NCBI GenBank assembly: GCA_947629625.1
Contig: CANRES010000005.1
Span: 1-44,901 of the forward strand
Origin: an uncultured Clostridia bacterium
Lineage (GTDB): Bacteria; Bacillota; Clostridia; TANB77; CAG-508
Reading direction: 5' to 3'
DNA: 44,901 nucleotides
This document shows positions 1 through 11,300 of the stretch, piece after piece. Under the pieces are notes generated by a model. The model was not told the DNA's origin. It did no database searches and worked only from the letters and a program-made list of their open reading frames with translations. Position 1 is the stretch's first letter; the number at the start of each line of letters is the position of its first letter. Position numbers and translations under genes: made by a program.

Positions 1-822
1 AGTAATTGTTCAAATAAAGGAAATTTAACTTCAACTTGGACTGGTTATAGTATGTTAGGAGGAATAGTAGGAACAACCAATGGAGGAGAAGAAACTCCTA
101 ATAAAGAAATAACAATAACTCATTGCTATAATAAAGGAAAAATAACATCAAGTGGAACAGCAACAGGAGGTATAATAGGAGAATGTCCGGCTTCTAATAT
201 ATCAAAAGACATAATAGAATATTGCTATAATAGTGGAGAGATAATATCAACAGGAGAAAGAGGAACAGGAGGTATACTTGGTTATCGCGGTGATAAAACC
301 AAGAACTCAATTACGCTTGAAATAAAATCTTGTTATAACACAAAAAAAATTGAAGGTAAGAGTGATGTAGGTGGAATTGCAGGAAGATGTTTTAATGCAC
401 ATATTACAAATTCATATAATACAGGTGAAATAAGTATACCAGGAACAAAGGAAGATGTTAATAATGTAGGAGGAATAGCAGGTTTATATGGTGCAAATGC
501 CAAAGGTAGTATAGGTACAACAATAAGTAATTGTTATAATACTGGTCGAGTACATGATAAAAATGATGAATTATTAAATGGAATACTAGGTAAAGTAATA
601 TATGATTATTCTTATGCTACTTTAACAAATTGTTATTACTTACAAGAAAAAGCAGAAGGAAAAAATGATGAAGAAAATATAACTGGAGAAGCAATATCTA
701 AAACAGCAGATGAAATGAAATTACAAGCATTTGTTGACACATTAAACAACGGAGAACAAAACTGGAAGGAAGACACAGGAAAAATAAATGATGGCTACCC
801 AATATTAAGTTGGCAAGAATAA
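1..822 (+). CDS. GLUG-repeat surface protein, 3' end only (5' partial)
   Basis: The reading frame is open from base 1, so the gene starts upstream of the window. About 273 codons remain. The protein is a series of roughly 25-residue glycine-rich repeats of the form GGI.G...I.NCYN.G, which matches GLUG repeats that form beta-solenoids in secreted adhesin-like proteins. Most repeats carry a Cys in N/H-C-Y-N. The tail (INDGYPILSWQE) is the same as in the full-length paralogue at 29300, which has a prepilin-like N-terminus, so the missing part probably starts the same way. A terminator follows at 850-891. Role in adhesion or surface display is inferred. Confidence 0.75.
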   Translation, partial: SNCSNKGNLTSTWTGYSMLGGIVGTTNGGEETPNKEITITHCYNKGKITSSGTATGGIIGECPASNISKDIIEYCYNSGEIISTGERGTGGILGYRGDKTKNSITLEIKSCYNTKKIEGKSDVGGIAGRCFNAHITNSYNTGEISIPGTKEDVNNVGGIAGLYGANAKGSIGTTISNCYNTGRVHDKNDELLNGILGKVIYDYSYATLTNCYYLQEKAEGKNDEENITGEAISKTADEMKLQAFVDTLNNGEQNWKEDTGKINDGYPILSWQE

Positions 823-849
823 AAATATAAAAAAGTAAAAAATATTATA

Positions 850-891
850 AAAAACTATATACATATTAAAAAAATATCGTATATAGTTTTT
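850..891 (+). terminator. Intrinsic terminator after the GLUG gene
   Basis: A 13-bp perfect inverted repeat (AAAAACTATATAC / GTATATAGTTTTT) with a 16-nt loop runs into a T-rich stretch. It lies 27 bases after the stop codon. Confidence 0.75.
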
Positions 892-939
892 ATTTTTTAA
901 TAATATAAAAAAATAATTCCATAAAATTAATAAAAATAG

Positions 940-968
940 TTGAAATTTATAAAAATATGATATAAAAT
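940..968 (+). promoter_or_regulatory. Probable sigma-A promoter of the HD gene
   Basis: TTGAAA at 940-945 is followed by TATAAAAT at 961-968. The spacing is 15 or 17 bases depending on which hexamer is taken as the -10. The same TATAAAAT arrangement occurs in the promoters at 16853 and 28881. Confidence 0.45.
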
Positions 969-1010
969 CTATAATAATTTCATAAACTAATATACATAAA
1001 GATTTATTAA

Positions 1011-1024
1011 AGCAAAAAATTGCT
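1011..1024 (+). promoter_or_regulatory. Leader hairpin next to the RBS (copy 1 of 3)
   Basis: AGCAA-AAAA-TTGCT sits directly before GAATGGAGGTTTTTATG. The same arrangement (an AAGCAAT/ATTGCTT hairpin, then the TGGAGGTTTT ribosome binding site) precedes the genes starting at 22074 and 23315. Confidence 0.5.
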
Positions 1025-1039
1025 CGAATGGAGGTTTTT

Positions 1040-1699
1040 ATGATAACATTAAAAGATGTAATGCAAAATGCCGAAGTACAAGCATTAGTAGAAGGATCAC
1101 AAAAGCAACTAAATGTACTAGGTTATACGGAGCATTCAGTAAGACATATAAGCATAGTATCAAAAAGAGCAGGAGAAATATTAGAAAAATTAGGGTATCC
1201 AGAAGAAAGAGTAGAACTTGCAAAAATTGCAGGGTACTTGCACGATATAGGAAACTGTGTAAACAGAATAGACCATGCACAATCAGGAGCGATACTAGCA
1301 TATAACATTTTAAAAGATATGGGAATGAATGCAGAAGATAGAACAGAAATAATGATGGCAATAGGAAATCACGATGAAGGAACAGGAACAGCTGTAAGCG
1401 ATATATCAGCAGCATTAATATTAGCAGATAAATCAGATGTTCATAGAGATAGAGTAGTAAACACAAATATTTCAACATTTGATATGCACGATAGAGTAAA
1501 TTATGCAGTTACAGAAGCCAAACTAAACTTAAATGCAGAAAAGAAAATAATAACATTAGATATACACATAGATACAGAAATATGTCCTGTATTAGACTAT
1601 TTTGAAATTTTTATGGATAGAACAATGATGAGTAAATACGCAGCAAAATATTTAAAAATATGGTTCGAATTAATAATAAATGATACAAGATTATTATAA
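1040..1699 (+). CDS. HD-domain phosphohydrolase-like protein
   Basis: A 219-residue soluble protein with an HD metal-dependent phosphohydrolase core. The signature is HSVRH near residue 33, LHDIG near 68 and NHDEG near 112, spaced as in HD domains that bind one or two metals. The ATG at 1028 is rejected as start because it overlaps the Shine-Dalgarno TGGAGG; the ATG at 1040 has correct spacing. It precedes secD/secF-like genes, an order common in Clostridia, where an HD protein is often encoded beside the Sec accessory genes. Substrate is unknown; a nucleotide or (p)ppGpp-like phosphohydrolase is possible but not shown. Confidence 0.8.
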   Translation: MITLKDVMQNAEVQALVEGSQKQLNVLGYTEHSVRHISIVSKRAGEILEKLGYPEERVELAKIAGYLHDIGNCVNRIDHAQSGAILAYNILKDMGMNAEDRTEIMMAIGNHDEGTGTAVSDISAALILADKSDVHRDRVVNTNISTFDMHDRVNYAVTEAKLNLNAEKKIITLDIHIDTEICPVLDYFEIFMDRTMMSKYAAKYLKIWFELIINDTRLL

Positions 1700-1720
1700 T
1701 AAAATTTAGGAGGAAGAAAA

Positions 1721-3130
1721 GTGGAAAGAAATTTAAAAATAGTATTAGTAACATTAATAGTAATTTTATTAACTTTAATATCTTTTGTAGGAATATATAA
1801 AAAAGACTCAATTCTTTATAAAAATATTATAGCAGATTACTTATTAAGCAGTAATTTAGAAGGAAAAAGAGTAATAGAATTGGCTATTGATACATCAACA
1901 AATGAAGTAAAATATGATAAAGACGGAAATGTAGTTGAAGACACAGAAGATGAAACAGAAAGCACAACAGAAGACTCAACAGAAAATTCAGAAGAAACAG
2001 AAAATACTGAAAACGAAGAAGAATATACAACAGTAAATGAACCAGTAAATCCAGAAGAAAATTTAACTGTTGAAAATTATAAATTAACAAAAAAAATAAT
2101 AGAAAATAGATTAAAAGAAATAAATGTAGAAGATTATATAGTTAAATTAAATGAAGAAAATGGAAAAATATCAGTAGAAATACCAGAAAATGAAGATACA
2201 GACGAATATGTATCATATTTAACTTCAATTGGAGATTTTGAAATAGTAGATGCAGAAGATAATTCAGTATTATTAAATGAACAAAATATAAAAAATGTAT
2301 ATGCAGGATATAATACAGATACAACAGGAACAACAGTATCTATTATTATAGAATTTGATAAAGAAGGAACAAAAAAATTTGCAGATATAACAAATAAATA
2401 TATAGCAACAACAGACGAAGAAGGTAATACTGTTGAGAAAAAAGTAACATTAAAAATGGAAGATGAAGAACTATTTTCAACATATTTTAATGAACCAATT
2501 GAAAATGGACAATTACAATTAACAGTTGGAAATGCATCAACAGATACTGAACAAATTCAAGAATATCTAAAAAGTGCATCAGCAGTATCTATGCTTTTAA
2601 ATAATGGTAAGATGCCATTAAAATATAATATTGAAGAACAACAATTTATTAAATCAGTTGTAAATGATAATATAATAAAAATAGCAATATATGTATTAAT
2701 TGGTCTTGCTATTATATCATTTATATATTTAATATTAAAATATAAAAAATATGGAGCATTAACTGTAATAGGCTCAGTAGCAGTTATAGACTTATTACTA
2801 TTAGCCATAAGATATACAAATGTTTATTTATCAATTGAAAGTGCAATAGCATTTATAGTTTTAATTATATTAAACACATATATATTAAAAAATATCTTAA
2901 AAGATATTAATGAAAAATCTAACAAAGAAGAAATAAGTAAATCAGTAACAAAAGGGTTATTAGCATCAATAGATATAATAATAGTATTATTAATAACTTC
3001 AATAGTATTTACATTTATTAAATGGTCAGCAATAAACACTACTGGAATACTAATGTTCTGGGGAATTATTTGCATAATATTATCACACATTATATTTACA
3101 AGAACATTATTATTAAATAGTAATAAATAA
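1721..3130 (+). CDS. secD: Divergent SecD-like protein translocase subunit
   Basis: A 469-residue membrane protein with a GTG start 7 bases after AGGAGG. One N-terminal membrane helix (residues 7-27) precedes a large extracytoplasmic domain. The segment with FEIVDAEDN and then IIIEFDKEGTKKFADIT (residues about 190-225) is typical of the SecD P1 domain. Five or so membrane helices follow (320-465). In the family, SecDF uses the proton gradient to pull exported proteins across the membrane. Unusual features: the LDLQGG-like region is degenerate, an acidic Glu/Thr-rich insert occupies residues 65-105, and the conserved Asp-containing motif of the fourth helix is not recognisable. Proton-coupled function may be altered. 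Confidence 0.7.
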   Translation: MERNLKIVLVTLIVILLTLISFVGIYKKDSILYKNIIADYLLSSNLEGKRVIELAIDTSTNEVKYDKDGNVVEDTEDETESTTEDSTENSEETENTENEEEYTTVNEPVNPEENLTVENYKLTKKIIENRLKEINVEDYIVKLNEENGKISVEIPENEDTDEYVSYLTSIGDFEIVDAEDNSVLLNEQNIKNVYAGYNTDTTGTTVSIIIEFDKEGTKKFADITNKYIATTDEEGNTVEKKVTLKMEDEELFSTYFNEPIENGQLQLTVGNASTDTEQIQEYLKSASAVSMLLNNGKMPLKYNIEEQQFIKSVVNDNIIKIAIYVLIGLAIISFIYLILKYKKYGALTVIGSVAVIDLLLLAIRYTNVYLSIESAIAFIVLIILNTYILKNILKDINEKSNKEEISKSVTKGLLASIDIIIVLLITSIVFTFIKWSAINTTGILMFWGIICIILSHIIFTRTLLLNSNK

Positions 3131-3142
3131 CGGGAGGTATAT

Positions 3143-3775
3143 ATGAAACAAATATCAACAAAACAAAAAATAATTTATGCAATAGTTATGGCAATAATAG
3201 TAGTAGGAATTATAGTTATTTGCACAATGAATTTTAATTTAGGACTTATGTATTCAAATAATAAAAGAATAGACATATATATTGGAAAAGATTACGAAAT
3301 AAGTGATATAAAAAGTATAGCAGATGAAACATTAGACGGTAAAAAAATAATACAAAAATCAGATTCATTAGGTGATTATGTTTCAGTAACAGTAAAAAAT
3401 GCAAGTGATGAACAAATAGAAAATTTTAAAGCAAAGGTTATAGAAAAATATAATATAGATGAAGAATCACAATCAACAGAAATTATAGAAGTACCAAGTA
3501 CAAAAGTTATTGATGTAATGAAAAATTATTTCTTCCCAATAGCATTAGTAACTGTATTAAGTGCAATATATTTAGCAATTAGATTTAGAAAACAAAATAT
3601 ATTTAAAATATTTATAAAAACAATACTTATACCAATTATTACAGAAGCACTATATTTTAGTATAATTGCAATATGCAGAATACCATTTAATGAAATAATA
3701 ATGCCAATATCATTGTTAATTTATATATTAACATTAATAATTTGTGTATGTAAATTTAAAAAAGATGAAAAATAA
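3143..3775 (+). CDS. secF: Short SecF-like protein
   Basis: A 210-residue membrane protein starting 12 bases after the secD-like stop, with a GGGAGG RBS. It has one N-terminal helix (12-32), a small extracytoplasmic domain with a ferredoxin-like pattern (residues 45-110), then only about three helices (129-205). SecF proteins usually have about 300 residues and six helices, so this is reduced. Assignment rests on position after the SecD-like gene and the overall layout, not on clear motifs. Likely partner of the upstream protein. A hairpin terminator at 3803-3834 closes the unit. Confidence 0.55.
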   Translation: MKQISTKQKIIYAIVMAIIVVGIIVICTMNFNLGLMYSNNKRIDIYIGKDYEISDIKSIADETLDGKKIIQKSDSLGDYVSVTVKNASDEQIENFKAKVIEKYNIDEESQSTEIIEVPSTKVIDVMKNYFFPIALVTVLSAIYLAIRFRKQNIFKIFIKTILIPIITEALYFSIIAICRIPFNEIIMPISLLIYILTLIICVCKFKKDEK

Positions 3776-3802
3776 TGCATAAAAAATATAATTTTATGAA
3801 TT

Positions 3803-3834
3803 TTGCAGGAGTTTTTTAAATATAACTCCTGCAA
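3803..3834 (+). terminator. Terminator of the HD-secDF unit
   Basis: Perfect 11-bp stem TTGCAGGAGTT / AACTCCTGCAA with a 10-nt loop, 27 bases after the secF-like stop. The T tract is short. Confidence 0.65.
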
Positions 3835-3890
3835 TTTGTTCTATATATTAACTTTTTTTGAAAAATTTACATAAAATTTTAAGGAAAATC

Positions 3891-3919
3891 TTGTAAAAGT
3901 AGGAAAAATGAGTTATAAT
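3891..3919 (+). promoter_or_regulatory. Probable sigma-A promoter for the surface-protein pair
   Basis: TTGTAA at 3891-3896, 17-base spacer, TATAAT at 3914-3919. The predicted leader of about 58 bases carries an AT-only hairpin before AGGAGG. Confidence 0.55.
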
Positions 3920-3983
3920 AGAATAGGATAGCGAAATAATATAAAAAATTATTATATATTTTTTTATAGGAGGATGTTAAATT

Positions 3984-6900
3984 ATGAATAAAAGAATATT
4001 AAACAAGGTATTAGCAATAATGATATTAATGTCAATATCAATGTTAAACTTATCATGGATCGGAGAAGAAGTATTAGCAACAAATGAAAACCTTGAAAAT
4101 CAAAGTACACTTACAAATAATGCAAGTGTTAATTTTGATGCTTATTTTAAAGATGAAAACGGAAACAAGGTACATACAATAAATGCTAATATAAATGAAG
4201 AACTAAACTTATACTTATATGGAAAAGTAGCAGAAGGATATTTAAAAGATATAAATGTTACAATAAACAATTCAAATTTCTATATAGATGAAGAAAAAAT
4301 AGTATATGGAGATATTGAAAGCGCAAGTAAAAATACAGTAACAATAAATAGAATAAGAAAAGACGAAGAATTAGAAGTAATAGTTCCAATAAAAGCAATA
4401 AAAGACGACAATATATCATTAGATATGTTTAGCAAACAAAATGAAATATCTATGGAAGGTCAACTTGTAAGAAAAAACAGTAAAACAAAGAAAATTACAA
4501 AAACTATAAATACAATGGTAAATTGGAATGAAAAAGCAGAAACTGCATTAAAGCAAGAAGTTTTAAAATATATACCATTTGAAATTGAAGGAAATAAAGG
4601 TGTAATTTTACAAACAATAGTAAAAACAAGTTTAGTAGATAATAAATTACCAGTTAAAAATACAGAAATAAAAGTACAAATACCAACAATAAATGGAATT
4701 GCACCAGAAAAAACTTATGTAATGGCTAATACAACAAAAGCAACAAATGGAAATAATGGATTAGAATTTAACAACTCAAACTGGACAGAAGAAAATAATA
4801 TAGTAACAATAAAAGTAGATAATCAAATATATAATAATAGAGTAAATTGGTTAAAAGATTGTCAAGACGAATATATTTTAACATACATATATGGAAAAGA
4901 ATTATATGATTTAGTAAAAGATACAACAACAAACATAACTTTAAAAGCAGATTCTAGTATAATAAATTATATAAATGAAGAAATATCAACAAAAAATGAT
5001 GTAGCTAATGTAGAACTAAGCAATAAAATAAACGATATAGTTGATATAGATTTAAAAGCAGAAGAAATAAATAAAGGATATATGTATACAGGATTTGAAA
5101 CTAAATATAATGAAGAATTAACAATAGATGTAGCAAATGAAGAATTAGTTAATTCAGTTATAGTTAAAGAAAATGAAAGTAACTTTAATAATGAAGTTAC
5201 AAATTCAACATTTAAAACAACAAAAATTAGTAAAGTAAATTTTGAAAAAATACTAGGAAAAGATGGTTATATTAAAATATATAATGAAAATAACGAACTA
5301 ATAGCAACAATTGATAAAAATACTAACTTAGATGATCAAAATAATTTCATTATAAATTATGATACAGAAGTAAAAGCATTAAAATTTGAAACAAGTGAAA
5401 TAAAAGAAATTGGAAAAATAGTTATAGAAAATACAAAAATAATACCAACATTAAATGATTATACAGAAGAACAAATAAAACAATTTAACCAAATAGAAAC
5501 AAAAATAGAACAAACAATAATAAATAATGATAAAGAAATACTAAAAAATACAAAAATATCTACTGAAAACCTTGTAGAACCTACAACACAAGTAGAAACA
5601 ATTATTAGTAATAAAAAATTATCTACATTAGTAGAAAATGAAGGTATAGATATTATAGTTGTATTAAAAAATTCAGAAATACAATGTAAACTATATGAAA
5701 ACCCAGTTATAGAAATAAAATTACCAGAATATATAGAAACATTAAAATTAAATGATATAACAAAAATATTATTTACAGATGAATTAAAAGTAAAAAGCAC
5801 AACATACAATGAAGAAACTAAAACAATAAGAATAGAATTAGATGGAACACAAACTAAATATAACGATATAACAGTAACAGAAGGAACAACTTTAACATTA
5901 AATGCTAACATAAAATTAAATGAAAATACACCTGCAATGCAAGATAAGATAATTACAACAGTAACAAATAAAGGTGAAATAGTAAATTCAGAAACAGTTA
6001 TAAATTATGTTATACCAAATAAAGATGAAGAAGAAGAAGAAGATAATAATTCAAGTGAAGAAATAACAGAAACAACTGAAACATCACAAAACCCAGTAGA
6101 ACAAGTTGGACAAAATATTGATAATTTACAAACAAGCGAACCACAAAAACAAATTGCAGATATTAAAGTAATGTTAGAAAGTGATTTAAAAGATAATAGC
6201 AAAGTAAAAGAAGGTCAAGTAATAAACTATACTGCAACAGTTGTAAATATTGGAAAAACAAACTTAAATAATGTAATGCTACAAGTAAAAATTCCAGAAG
6301 GAACAACATATAGAGAATTTGTCCAAGGTGGAAACTATTCTTATGACGAATATGTAACAGATAATAGAACAACATTTGAAAAAAATATAGATGTTTTAAG
6401 TGCAGGACAAAGTGAAAAAATTGAATTTCAAGTAATAGTAAATGAAAAACAAAATAATATAGAAAAAATAGTTGCTCAAGCAGTAGCGAAAATACAAGGC
6501 TATGAAGATACAACATCAGAAAAAATAGAAAGTGAAATTATAGATGGAGCATTAAATATAGATTTAATTACAAAAGAACATTCAACAGAAAAATACACAG
6601 AAGGTAGTGAAATTACATTTATTGCTTATGTTGAAAATGTAAAATCAACAGATTTAAAAAATGTAAAAGTAACATCTAAAATACCAGATGGAGTAACATT
6701 TAAAAATGCATATTTTGCTGTTAAAATGGATAATGATGGTAAAAAAGTACAATATAATAAAACAAAAAATACAATTATATGGACAATAGATAGTTTATCT
6801 GCAAATTCTAGAACAGAATTACAATTAGTTGGAACTGTAAACAATGATGTACAAGAAATAAAAAATCAATTTACTGCAACATGTTCAGAAAATATTAGTG

Positions 6901-8351
6901 CAACTTCAAATGAAATTACAAGATATGTAGACAAAGCAAATTTAAGCATAACACAATATTCTAATATAGAAGATACATATATAAATGTTGGAGATAAAAT
7001 AGAATATTATATTAGCATAAAAAATGATGGTTCAAGAACAGCACAAAATGTAAAAGTTGTTGATACATTACCAGATGGACTAGAAGCGGTTACCTTACAA
7101 TATATGAATGGAAATGAAGAATCAGATATAGTAAATTGTCAAAATAAAGAAATATCATTATCAGGATTTGAAATAAAACCGGGAGAAGCATTAAATATAA
7201 TAATAAAAGCAACTGTAAGTAAACTTCAAGATAATGCAAAAGGAACAATAGACTATGTAAATAAAGTAAATGTAAGTGCTGATGGAATTAACTCAATTGA
7301 GGCAAACGAAATAGTACATAAAATAAAAGTAAAAAATCAAACAAACATAGAAGATACAAACAAAACATATACAATATCAGGATTAGCATGGCATGATACA
7401 TCAAGAGATGGAAAATATGACGATAATGAAGAATTATTAAAAGGTATTGAAGTAAGGCTTATAACTAAAAATGAACAAGTAGTTGCAACAACAAAAACAG
7501 ATAAAAATGGTCAATATGAATTTAAAAATATAAGTAATGGAGAATATTTAATAATATTCTTATATGATACATCAAAATATGAAATTACAACATATCAAGC
7601 AAAAAATGTTGTTGAAACTAAAAACTCAGATGTAGCAATACAAAAAGATGATTTTATAGACGGAAATATAACTAAATTTGGTGTAACAGATGTTATTACA
7701 GTAGATAATTCAAACATATATAACATTGATATAGGTTTACAAGATGCTTATGTATTTGACTTAAATTTAAATAAAACAATATCAAAAGTTACAGTTCAAA
7801 ATGATAAAATAAAATCTTATGAATATAAAAATAAAACATTAGCAAAAGTAGAAATAGCTTCAAAAGATGTTAATAAAACAACAGTAATAATTGAATATAC
7901 ATTTACAATAAAAAATGAAGGAAATATTGCAGGATATGCAAAACAAATAGTAGATTATTTACCAAATGATTTAAAATTTGCATCAGAATTAAATAAAGAC
8001 TGGTATATAGGAAAAGATGGAAACTTATATAATGAGGCATTAGCAAATACATTAATTCAACCAGGTGAAACAAAAGAAATTAAACTTCTTGTTACAAAAA
8101 CATTAAATGATAATAACTTAGGAACAACAAACAACTCAGCAGAAATTTCAGAAAGTTATAATGATTATGGAGTTGACGATATAGACTCAATTGCAGGAAA
8201 TAAATCTTCAAAAGAAGACGATTACGGTTCAGCAGATATGTTACTATCATTAAATACAGGTACAATAGTAATGTATACAGGATTAGCAGTAACAATGAGT
8301 GCAATAATTATAGTAGCAGTATATATGATTAAAAAGAAAGTATTAGTATAA
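3984..8351 (+). CDS. Large secreted DUF11 / SdrD-B-domain surface protein
   Basis: A 1455-residue protein with a signal peptide (residues 1-33, cut near VLA-T). A long N-terminal region of unknown fold is followed by an acidic Glu/Ser/Thr linker near residue 690. Three DUF11-like beta-sandwich repeats follow (about 722-820, 855-960, 984-1110), each with an NYTATVVN- or YYISIKN-type strand and a PDG turn. Next is an SdrD B-like module (1128-1200; DxxxDGKYD, then DKNGQYEF, usually calcium-binding) and a final DUF11-like domain. One C-terminal helix (about 1420-1449) ends in KKKVLV. No LPxTG motif is seen, so anchoring is probably by the membrane helix. The RBS AGGAGG is well spaced. It is followed 31 bases later by a second giant surface gene, likely co-transcribed. 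A stalk or adhesion role is inferred. Confidence 0.8.
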   Translation: MNKRILNKVLAIMILMSISMLNLSWIGEEVLATNENLENQSTLTNNASVNFDAYFKDENGNKVHTINANINEELNLYLYGKVAEGYLKDINVTINNSNFYIDEEKIVYGDIESASKNTVTINRIRKDEELEVIVPIKAIKDDNISLDMFSKQNEISMEGQLVRKNSKTKKITKTINTMVNWNEKAETALKQEVLKYIPFEIEGNKGVILQTIVKTSLVDNKLPVKNTEIKVQIPTINGIAPEKTYVMANTTKATNGNNGLEFNNSNWTEENNIVTIKVDNQIYNNRVNWLKDCQDEYILTYIYGKELYDLVKDTTTNITLKADSSIINYINEEISTKNDVANVELSNKINDIVDIDLKAEEINKGYMYTGFETKYNEELTIDVANEELVNSVIVKENESNFNNEVTNSTFKTTKISKVNFEKILGKDGYIKIYNENNELIATIDKNTNLDDQNNFIINYDTEVKALKFETSEIKEIGKIVIENTKIIPTLNDYTEEQIKQFNQIETKIEQTIINNDKEILKNTKISTENLVEPTTQVETIISNKKLSTLVENEGIDIIVVLKNSEIQCKLYENPVIEIKLPEYIETLKLNDITKILFTDELKVKSTTYNEETKTIRIELDGTQTKYNDITVTEGTTLTLNANIKLNENTPAMQDKIITTVTNKGEIVNSETVINYVIPNKDEEEEEDNNSSEEITETTETSQNPVEQVGQNIDNLQTSEPQKQIADIKVMLESDLKDNSKVKEGQVINYTATVVNIGKTNLNNVMLQVKIPEGTTYREFVQGGNYSYDEYVTDNRTTFEKNIDVLSAGQSEKIEFQVIVNEKQNNIEKIVAQAVAKIQGYEDTTSEKIESEIIDGALNIDLITKEHSTEKYTEGSEITFIAYVENVKSTDLKNVKVTSKIPDGVTFKNAYFAVKMDNDGKKVQYNKTKNTIIWTIDSLSANSRTELQLVGTVNNDVQEIKNQFTATCSENISATSNEITRYVDKANLSITQYSNIEDTYINVGDKIEYYISIKNDGSRTAQNVKVVDTLPDGLEAVTLQYMNGNEESDIVNCQNKEISLSGFEIKPGEALNIIIKATVSKLQDNAKGTIDYVNKVNVSADGINSIEANEIVHKIKVKNQTNIEDTNKTYTISGLAWHDTSRDGKYDDNEELLKGIEVRLITKNEQVVATTKTDKNGQYEFKNISNGEYLIIFLYDTSKYEITTYQAKNVVETKNSDVAIQKDDFIDGNITKFGVTDVITVDNSNIYNIDIGLQDAYVFDLNLNKTISKVTVQNDKIKSYEYKNKTLAKVEIASKDVNKTTVIIEYTFTIKNEGNIAGYAKQIVDYLPNDLKFASELNKDWYIGKDGNLYNEALANTLIQPGETKEIKLLVTKTLNDNNLGTTNNSAEISESYNDYGVDDIDSIAGNKSSKEDDYGSADMLLSLNTGTIVMYTGLAVTMSAIIIVAVYMIKKKVLV

Positions 8352-8382
8352 ATTTAGAAGAAAAGGAGGGAGAAGATAGTAT

Positions 8383-11300
8383 ATGAATAGTATATGTAAA
8401 AAAATATCAGCATTATTATTAATAATTATAATGTTAACAAGCGTTTCATATAATGCAATTAGTTATGCAGCAATAGTAGACGGAGAATACTTAGAAGGTA
8501 TAGAAACATTACCAGACGACGAAGAACATTTAGAAGATATACAAACATTGCCAGACGAAGATGAAGAACATCTAGAAGGTATAGAAACATTACCAGACGA
8601 AGACGAAGAACATCTAGAAGGTATAGAAACATTGCCAGACGAAGACGAAGAACATCTAGAAGATATACAAACATTGCCTGACGAAGATGAAGAACATTTA
8701 GAAGATATACAAACATTACCAGACGAAAATGAAGAATTAGAACAAACTGAAACATTACCAGATAAATCTGATTATGATTTAATGATAACAAACAGAAATA
8801 ATACTCAACAAGCACACACAGCAAGTTCAGTAGCAAAAAATATAAACAAAGGTGATTCTTCTGATTATGATGTTTTATTAACACAAGATCAATATGGACA
8901 ATATTATTATTGTATGGAAAAAGGTGGAGCATTAATGTTATATGCAAATGGAGGTGCAACATTAAGAGAATTCTATTATAAAGCAACTTCATATACTAAT
9001 ATAACATTAGAACAAAAACTTGTGTTAGCATATTTAAACTCTAATGAAGTAACTGAAATTGACGGAGTTTCTTTAAATACTAACAATAATAGAGAAAAAA
9101 TAATTCAATATTATATTTGGAAAACAGGAATAAATCAAGGAAACACAAATATAACTGTTCCAAGTGTATATTCAAATATAATTAGTAAATTACAAAAAAA
9201 TATAAATAATGAGATAAAAATTGGAAATGACATTATAAATATTAAAGACAAAACAATAACAATTAGTGGAACAGATTATGAAATAGAAAGTTTTGAAGCA
9301 TATAAATATACATCAAAATTAATATATAGAAGAGATAACGGAAAAGGATACATAGAAAATAATTATTCTGGATGTGGTCAAGAAGTATTTGGATTTTCAA
9401 GTAATTTAATAAGCAAAGATCAACCAGATACACCAAAAATTCAATTACATAAAGTAGATGAAGAAAAAGTTGGATTAAATGGTGCAGTATTTACATTATA
9501 TGATAGAGAAACAGGAAAAGAAATTAAAAGTTATCAAACATTAGAAGATGGTTACACAGATAGTATTCCTGTAAAGTACGGAAAAGAATATATAATAAAA
9601 GAAACAGTAGCACCTTATGGATATAAATTATCAACAGAATATGTTATATTAAGTATATTTGGTGAAGAAGATGCAGCACAATATACTGTATATGATAAGA
9701 ATGGAAATGTATTACAAGATGGACATTGGACAGAGGATGAAATTTCATTAGATTATTTAATAATATTAACACTTGAAGACGAAAAAGAAGAAACACCTCC
9801 TCCAACACCACCAACACCAGACACACCTGATATACCTGATACACCAGACACAACTCCAAATATAGAAGAAGCATATCCTTTACTAATGTATATTAAAGGA
9901 ACAGTATTCTTAGATGGTATTGAAGGAAAAGAATCAATTGCAGATGGATATTACAATAAAGAAAATAGTACTGATAAAGGATTAGCAGGAATAAAAGTTG
10001 AAATTTATGATGCAGCAACAAATAATTTAGCAGCTTTTGCAACAAGAGAAGCTTTAACATCAAGAACAGAAAATAACAGAACATATATTGTAGAAAATGT
10101 AGATTTTGATGCATTAAGTAAATATGGAAAAGCAACTACATATACAGATGAAAATGGTTTCTATGAATTTTATGGATTAAATCCATCACATACATACTAT
10201 ATAGTATTTACATATAATGGTATGAGATATGTAGAAGTAAAAACAACTGCAGAAACAGGAATAAATGTATCAGGATATGATATAAAATCAGAAAATGCTT
10301 CAAAAGCAACAGAAACAAATAGAAAAGAAAAAATTACTGATGTATTTTCAGAGATTGGAACATATCCATATAACTATTATTCAAAATCAAAAGGTGGATA
10401 CAATATAGCATACAACCAAGATGATGTTGAAGAAGCAATGAAAAATGGATTATCAAAATGTGGAAACAATTATGAAACATTATATAATAACTTATCTGCA
10501 TATATGGATGAAAGCATGGCATATTTTATAAAAGACTGTCAAGTAAATGCTAGAATAGATGGCTTAGGAAATATTTTAAAAGATGCTGAACAAAAAGTTA
10601 AAGAATATAATGGAAGTATAAAATTAAATACAGCAAGTATGATATATCCTGTTGTAGAAAAACATGAATATCCTAATATAGATCAAGTACAATTTACAAA
10701 AGATTATGGTTATACAGTATATAGATTTTATGCAGACCCAATTACAGATACAGTTGATGGGCAAACAGTAGTTATAGGTTATAGTGAACCATATTGGCAT
10801 AATGCAGGAACAGGTAGTGTTGGAACTTTAAATTATGATGAACGTGTAGATGGAGAATGGATTTCAGTAGCAAGTAAATTTATTCAAAAAGACCAAGAAC
10901 TAACTAATGCTTTAAATCAATTAATAGCACAAAGTAATGATTCTGTAAGATATGAAGCAAATATAACAGAAACATGGTTAGAACTAAAAGAAGGATACAC
11001 TGCAAGTACAATACAAGATGTACAATGGGCAATATTTGATTTAAAAAATCAACAATATTTAAATGGTTGGTATAATAAATGTAAATCTGTTTCATATAAA
11101 GATGTATATAAATTATTAACAGATAATTTAAAAACATTAAATGAAGATATAAACACAAATCTTCCTTGTGCAAACTTAGGCGTACAATATAGAAGTACAT
11201 TTGATATGGCATTATATGATGATGTAATGAAAGCAGATGTAACAGTAAATGGTGTTTTAGGAACATATAAATATGATAAAAGAGCAGCAAATGGAAAAGC

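Noticed and set aside
1038-1478. Long minus-strand open frame opposite the HD gene
   Set aside because: Leu-rich low-complexity translation, no RBS, opposite a clear conserved gene; a composition artefact, like many other minus-strand frames here.
5459-5911. 150-codon minus-strand frame inside the DUF11 gene
   Set aside because: Antisense shadow of repetitive AT-rich coding DNA with no promoter or RBS.
8521-8730. CRISPR-like array
   Set aside because: The 42-bp units are contiguous, in frame and have no spacers; they are coding tandem repeats.
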